A stretch of 64,000 bases of DNA from Cystobacter fuscus (lineage in GTDB: Bacteria > Myxococcota > Myxococcia > Myxococcales > Myxococcaceae): assembly GCF_002305875.1 (NCBI RefSeq), contig NZ_CP022098.1, positions 8,990,001 through 9,054,000 on the forward strand, given 5' to 3'. Shown here one piece after another: positions 62,234-64,000 of this stretch. A program made the position numbers and the translations under genes. The notes beneath the pieces were generated by a model, which saw nothing but the letters and a program-made list of their open reading frames with translations, ran no database searches and was not told the origin of the DNA. Every line of letters starts with the position of its first letter. The stretch's first letter is position 1.

Positions 62234-62878
62234 TTACCGATTCTCAATCCACTGCCGCATCCAGGCCGGACTCAATCCGAGGTATTCTAGCCATCTAAGA
62301 GTATCTTTGGGGCCGATAAGCCGGTCTCCTGTGCGACTGTCGTGAATTTTTGTTACAAAAATCTGAGCCTTCGATGCCAGTTGTGGATTGGTTGAGTCTG
62401 CAAGCAAATATGCGGCCATGATGAGTTTGTCCGCGTTCTTGCTTGAGGGTTGTGCGCGAATCATCAGGCCGCAGAGGGATGCCTCAAAATCATTAAATTT
62501 GATTCTTCCTGCGAGGTAAAGATCTGTAATGGCAGAAGGTGTTATGCCGCTTTTTCTGCCAGATAAATATGTGCTGTCGCTAATTTTTGAGTATTCTTTG
62601 TTTTTGATGAAACTTCGGATTATGTCTTCTGGAGGAGGTAGGTAGCGAATGGTCTGGCGCCACTCCTTTTCCCAGGAATCTAGCTTGAGGTGTTTGGAAA
62701 TTGCTCTGGCGGTGAGCGCTTGTATTGCCGGTAGATAGCCAAGAGAATCGTTGGACAAGGGGAAGAAAGATGGGAAGGGCCAGATTAGCTTGTCTTGGTA
62801 TACTTGCCTGCCATGAGCGATCGAGTTTCGAATGTCGATTAGGTTCTCCACTAGTCCCTGTGATTTAATATTCAGCAT
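62234..62878 (-). CDS. HEPN-motif protein, probably N-terminally truncated
   Basis: The frame is 214 aa from ATG 62878; a TTG two codons earlier is possible. LVENLIDIRNSIAHGRQVYQ lies at residues 11-30 and carries the HEPN RNase motif Rx4H (RNSIAH) followed by G. In HEPN domains this motif sits in the second half of the helical bundle, so starting 18 residues before it suggests a lost N-terminus. The C-terminal 150 residues are helical and unrecognised. Base composition is clearly more AT-rich than all neighbours, a sign of transfer. HEPN proteins are common in defence and toxin systems. Confidence 0.55.
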   Translation of the reverse strand: MLNIKSQGLVENLIDIRNSIAHGRQVYQDKLIWPFPSFFPLSNDSLGYLPAIQALTARAISKHLKLDSWEKEWRQTIRYLPPPEDIIRSFIKNKEYSKISDSTYLSGRKSGITPSAITDLYLAGRIKFNDFEASLCGLMIRAQPSSKNADKLIMAAYLLADSTNPQLASKAQIFVTKIHDSRTGDRLIGPKDTLRWLEYLGLSPAWMRQWIENR

Positions 62879-62979
62879 TCCCAAGTGTTCTAGAACACCG
62901 ACCGATTTGATTTTTTAGTAAAATCAGGGATTTACGTGAGGGGGTGGACAACAGGGGCTGAATTTGATCAGGTCGGCAC

Positions 62980-64000
62980 ATGACCTTAGCCGTCAGTCCG
63001 CCGAAGGTGACCGGAGAGATAGCTCGATGGACTCCTCCGCGGGAGTTGAACGAGCAAGAGCAACAGATTGTCGAACGGATGAGCCGTAACGGCAAGCTGT
63101 TCGCTTTTCTGCGTCTGAATCGGCACAAGCTGATGGATGAGGCTTTTCAGGCGGAACTGGCCTCCATGTACCGCCAGACAGGAGCAGGGAAAGTGGCTAT
63201 AGCACCCGGGCTGATGGCAATGGCAATACTCTTACAGGGATACATGGGAGTGTCGGATGCCACCCTGGTGGAACTGACGGTCTTCGACTTGAGAGTGCAG
63301 ATGGTGTTGGGCTGGTTGGGTCACAGCGAGCCGGCGTTCTCCCAGGGCTCGTTGTATGAGTTTCGTCAGCGGCTGATGAGAAACCAAATGGACCGGCGCC
63401 TCCTGGAGAAGACAGTCGAGGTGGCGCGGGAACAGAAAGAGTTCGGTGAGCGAAAGCTCAAGACGCTGTTGCGAGTGGCGATTGACTCAAAGCCACTGGA
63501 GGGAGCTGGCCGGGTAGAGGACACCATCAACCTGGTAGGACACGCAGCGCGCAAGGTGATGATGTGCGTGGCGAAGCTGCTGGGATGTTCCAAGCAGCAG
63601 GCCTGCCGAGAGGCGGGTATTCCCTTGTTGTTGGAAAAAAGTATCAAGAAGGGATTGGATGTGGACTGGAGCGAAGCGGGGCAGAAAAAGAAAGCGCTGC
63701 AAGCCCTGCTCGAGCAAGTGGAAAGCATGATGTCCTGGCTAAGAAAGAATCTGGCAGAGGAGATGGAAGAGGAGCCTTTGAGGGAACACGTTCAGACTCT
63801 CGAGCAGATTCGCAAGCAGGACCTGGAGCCGGACCCAGAAGGAGGAGGTGTCCGCGTTCGCCAGCAAGTGGCGGAAGAGAGACGAGTGTCGGTAGAAGAT
63901 GGGGAGATGCGTCATGGACGCAAGAGCAAAAGCAAGCGCTTCAACGGATTCAAGCAGCATGTGGCCACGGCGCTGGACGAAGAACTCATCCTGGCATGTG
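62980..64000 (+). CDS. IS1182-type transposase (3' end outside window)
   Basis: The frame is open for 340 codons from ATG 62980 to the right edge. DUF772-type N-terminus: NGKLFAFLRLNRHKLMDEAF, LMAMAILLQGYMGVSDATLV, AFSQGSLYEFRQRLM. The first DDE aspartate is in LRVAIDSKPLEGAG, and HGRKSKSKRFNGFKQHVATA precedes the second. The complete element probably continues to the right. Base use differs from the core genome. Confidence 0.85.
   Translation, partial: MTLAVSPPKVTGEIARWTPPRELNEQEQQIVERMSRNGKLFAFLRLNRHKLMDEAFQAELASMYRQTGAGKVAIAPGLMAMAILLQGYMGVSDATLVELTVFDLRVQMVLGWLGHSEPAFSQGSLYEFRQRLMRNQMDRRLLEKTVEVAREQKEFGERKLKTLLRVAIDSKPLEGAGRVEDTINLVGHAARKVMMCVAKLLGCSKQQACREAGIPLLLEKSIKKGLDVDWSEAGQKKKALQALLEQVESMMSWLRKNLAEEMEEEPLREHVQTLEQIRKQDLEPDPEGGGVRVRQQVAEERRVSVEDGEMRHGRKSKSKRFNGFKQHVATALDEELILAC

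Noticed and set aside
1-64000. CRISPR arrays
   Set aside because: I saw no regularly spaced direct repeats of 20-40 bases. Repeats found are Kelch or ELW coding repeats and IS ends.

Overview
The window looks like chromosome of a GC-rich, predatory, multicellular bacterium, most likely a myxobacterium of the Cystobacterineae (Archangium, Cystobacter or Melittangium type). The pointers are the very high GC with strong third-position GC bias, two giant Ser/Thr-kinase/ATPase/GAF/histidine-kinase hybrids, a Pkn-type kinase, Kelch-repeat and ELWxSDGTxxGT-repeat lipoproteins, DUF4214 domains and an M4 protease with a PPC tail. The genus is inferred, not shown.

Layout. 1-3.8 kb: a truncated surface beta-propeller gene, a COQ4-like protein and a cysteine-rich lipoprotein. 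4.2-11.1 kb: a compact six-gene operon, the most interesting metabolic locus. It has two PaaK-type adenylate-forming ligases around an amidohydrolase, then a type II dehydroquinate synthase homologue (GriH-like), a class I aldolase (GriI-like) and an aspartate kinase. The last three fit synthesis of 3-amino-4-hydroxybenzoate (3,4-AHBA) from aspartate semialdehyde and dihydroxyacetone phosphate. The ligases plus amidohydrolase match the logic of benzoxazole formation known from nataxazole. A convergent laccase-like multicopper oxidase (11.8-13.4 kb) is separated from it by a decayed tandem duplication that copied the 3' ends of both genes.

13.6-43.9 kb: signalling and envelope genes. They include a stand-alone cobalamin-binding protein with the CarH Wx9EH motif, a membrane histidine kinase, a Kelch lipoprotein, a secreted glycosidase-like protein, a Pkn kinase with a TPR/barrel protein, the two paralogous trifunctional kinases (1790 and 1762 aa), SppA, RsgA, a quinone oxidoreductase and an M4 protease. 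44.0-48.4 kb: a Tat-exported molybdenum hydroxylase operon of the PaoABC type, in FeS-Mo-FAD order, followed by a small protein.

48.4-64 kb: an accessory junkyard. It contains a degenerate tRNA-Ser(GCU)-like sequence, a LysR stump, five relics of an IS91-type element (three share the same 76-bp outer end), an intact-looking DUF5372 plus large serine recombinase unit bounded by 21-bp inverted repeats, and two IS1182-type transposase pieces. Broken host genes include a CCA-adding enzyme, an alcohol dehydrogenase lacking its N-terminus and structural zinc loop, a Kelch tail, an orphan helical fragment and an orphan 3' tail. Between them sit apparently intact genes: a short SEDS-like membrane protein, a LysR/nitroreductase divergent pair around a perfect palindrome, and hypotheticals. 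An AT-richer HEPN-motif protein, possibly truncated at its N-terminus, lies next to the IS1182 gene that runs off the right edge.
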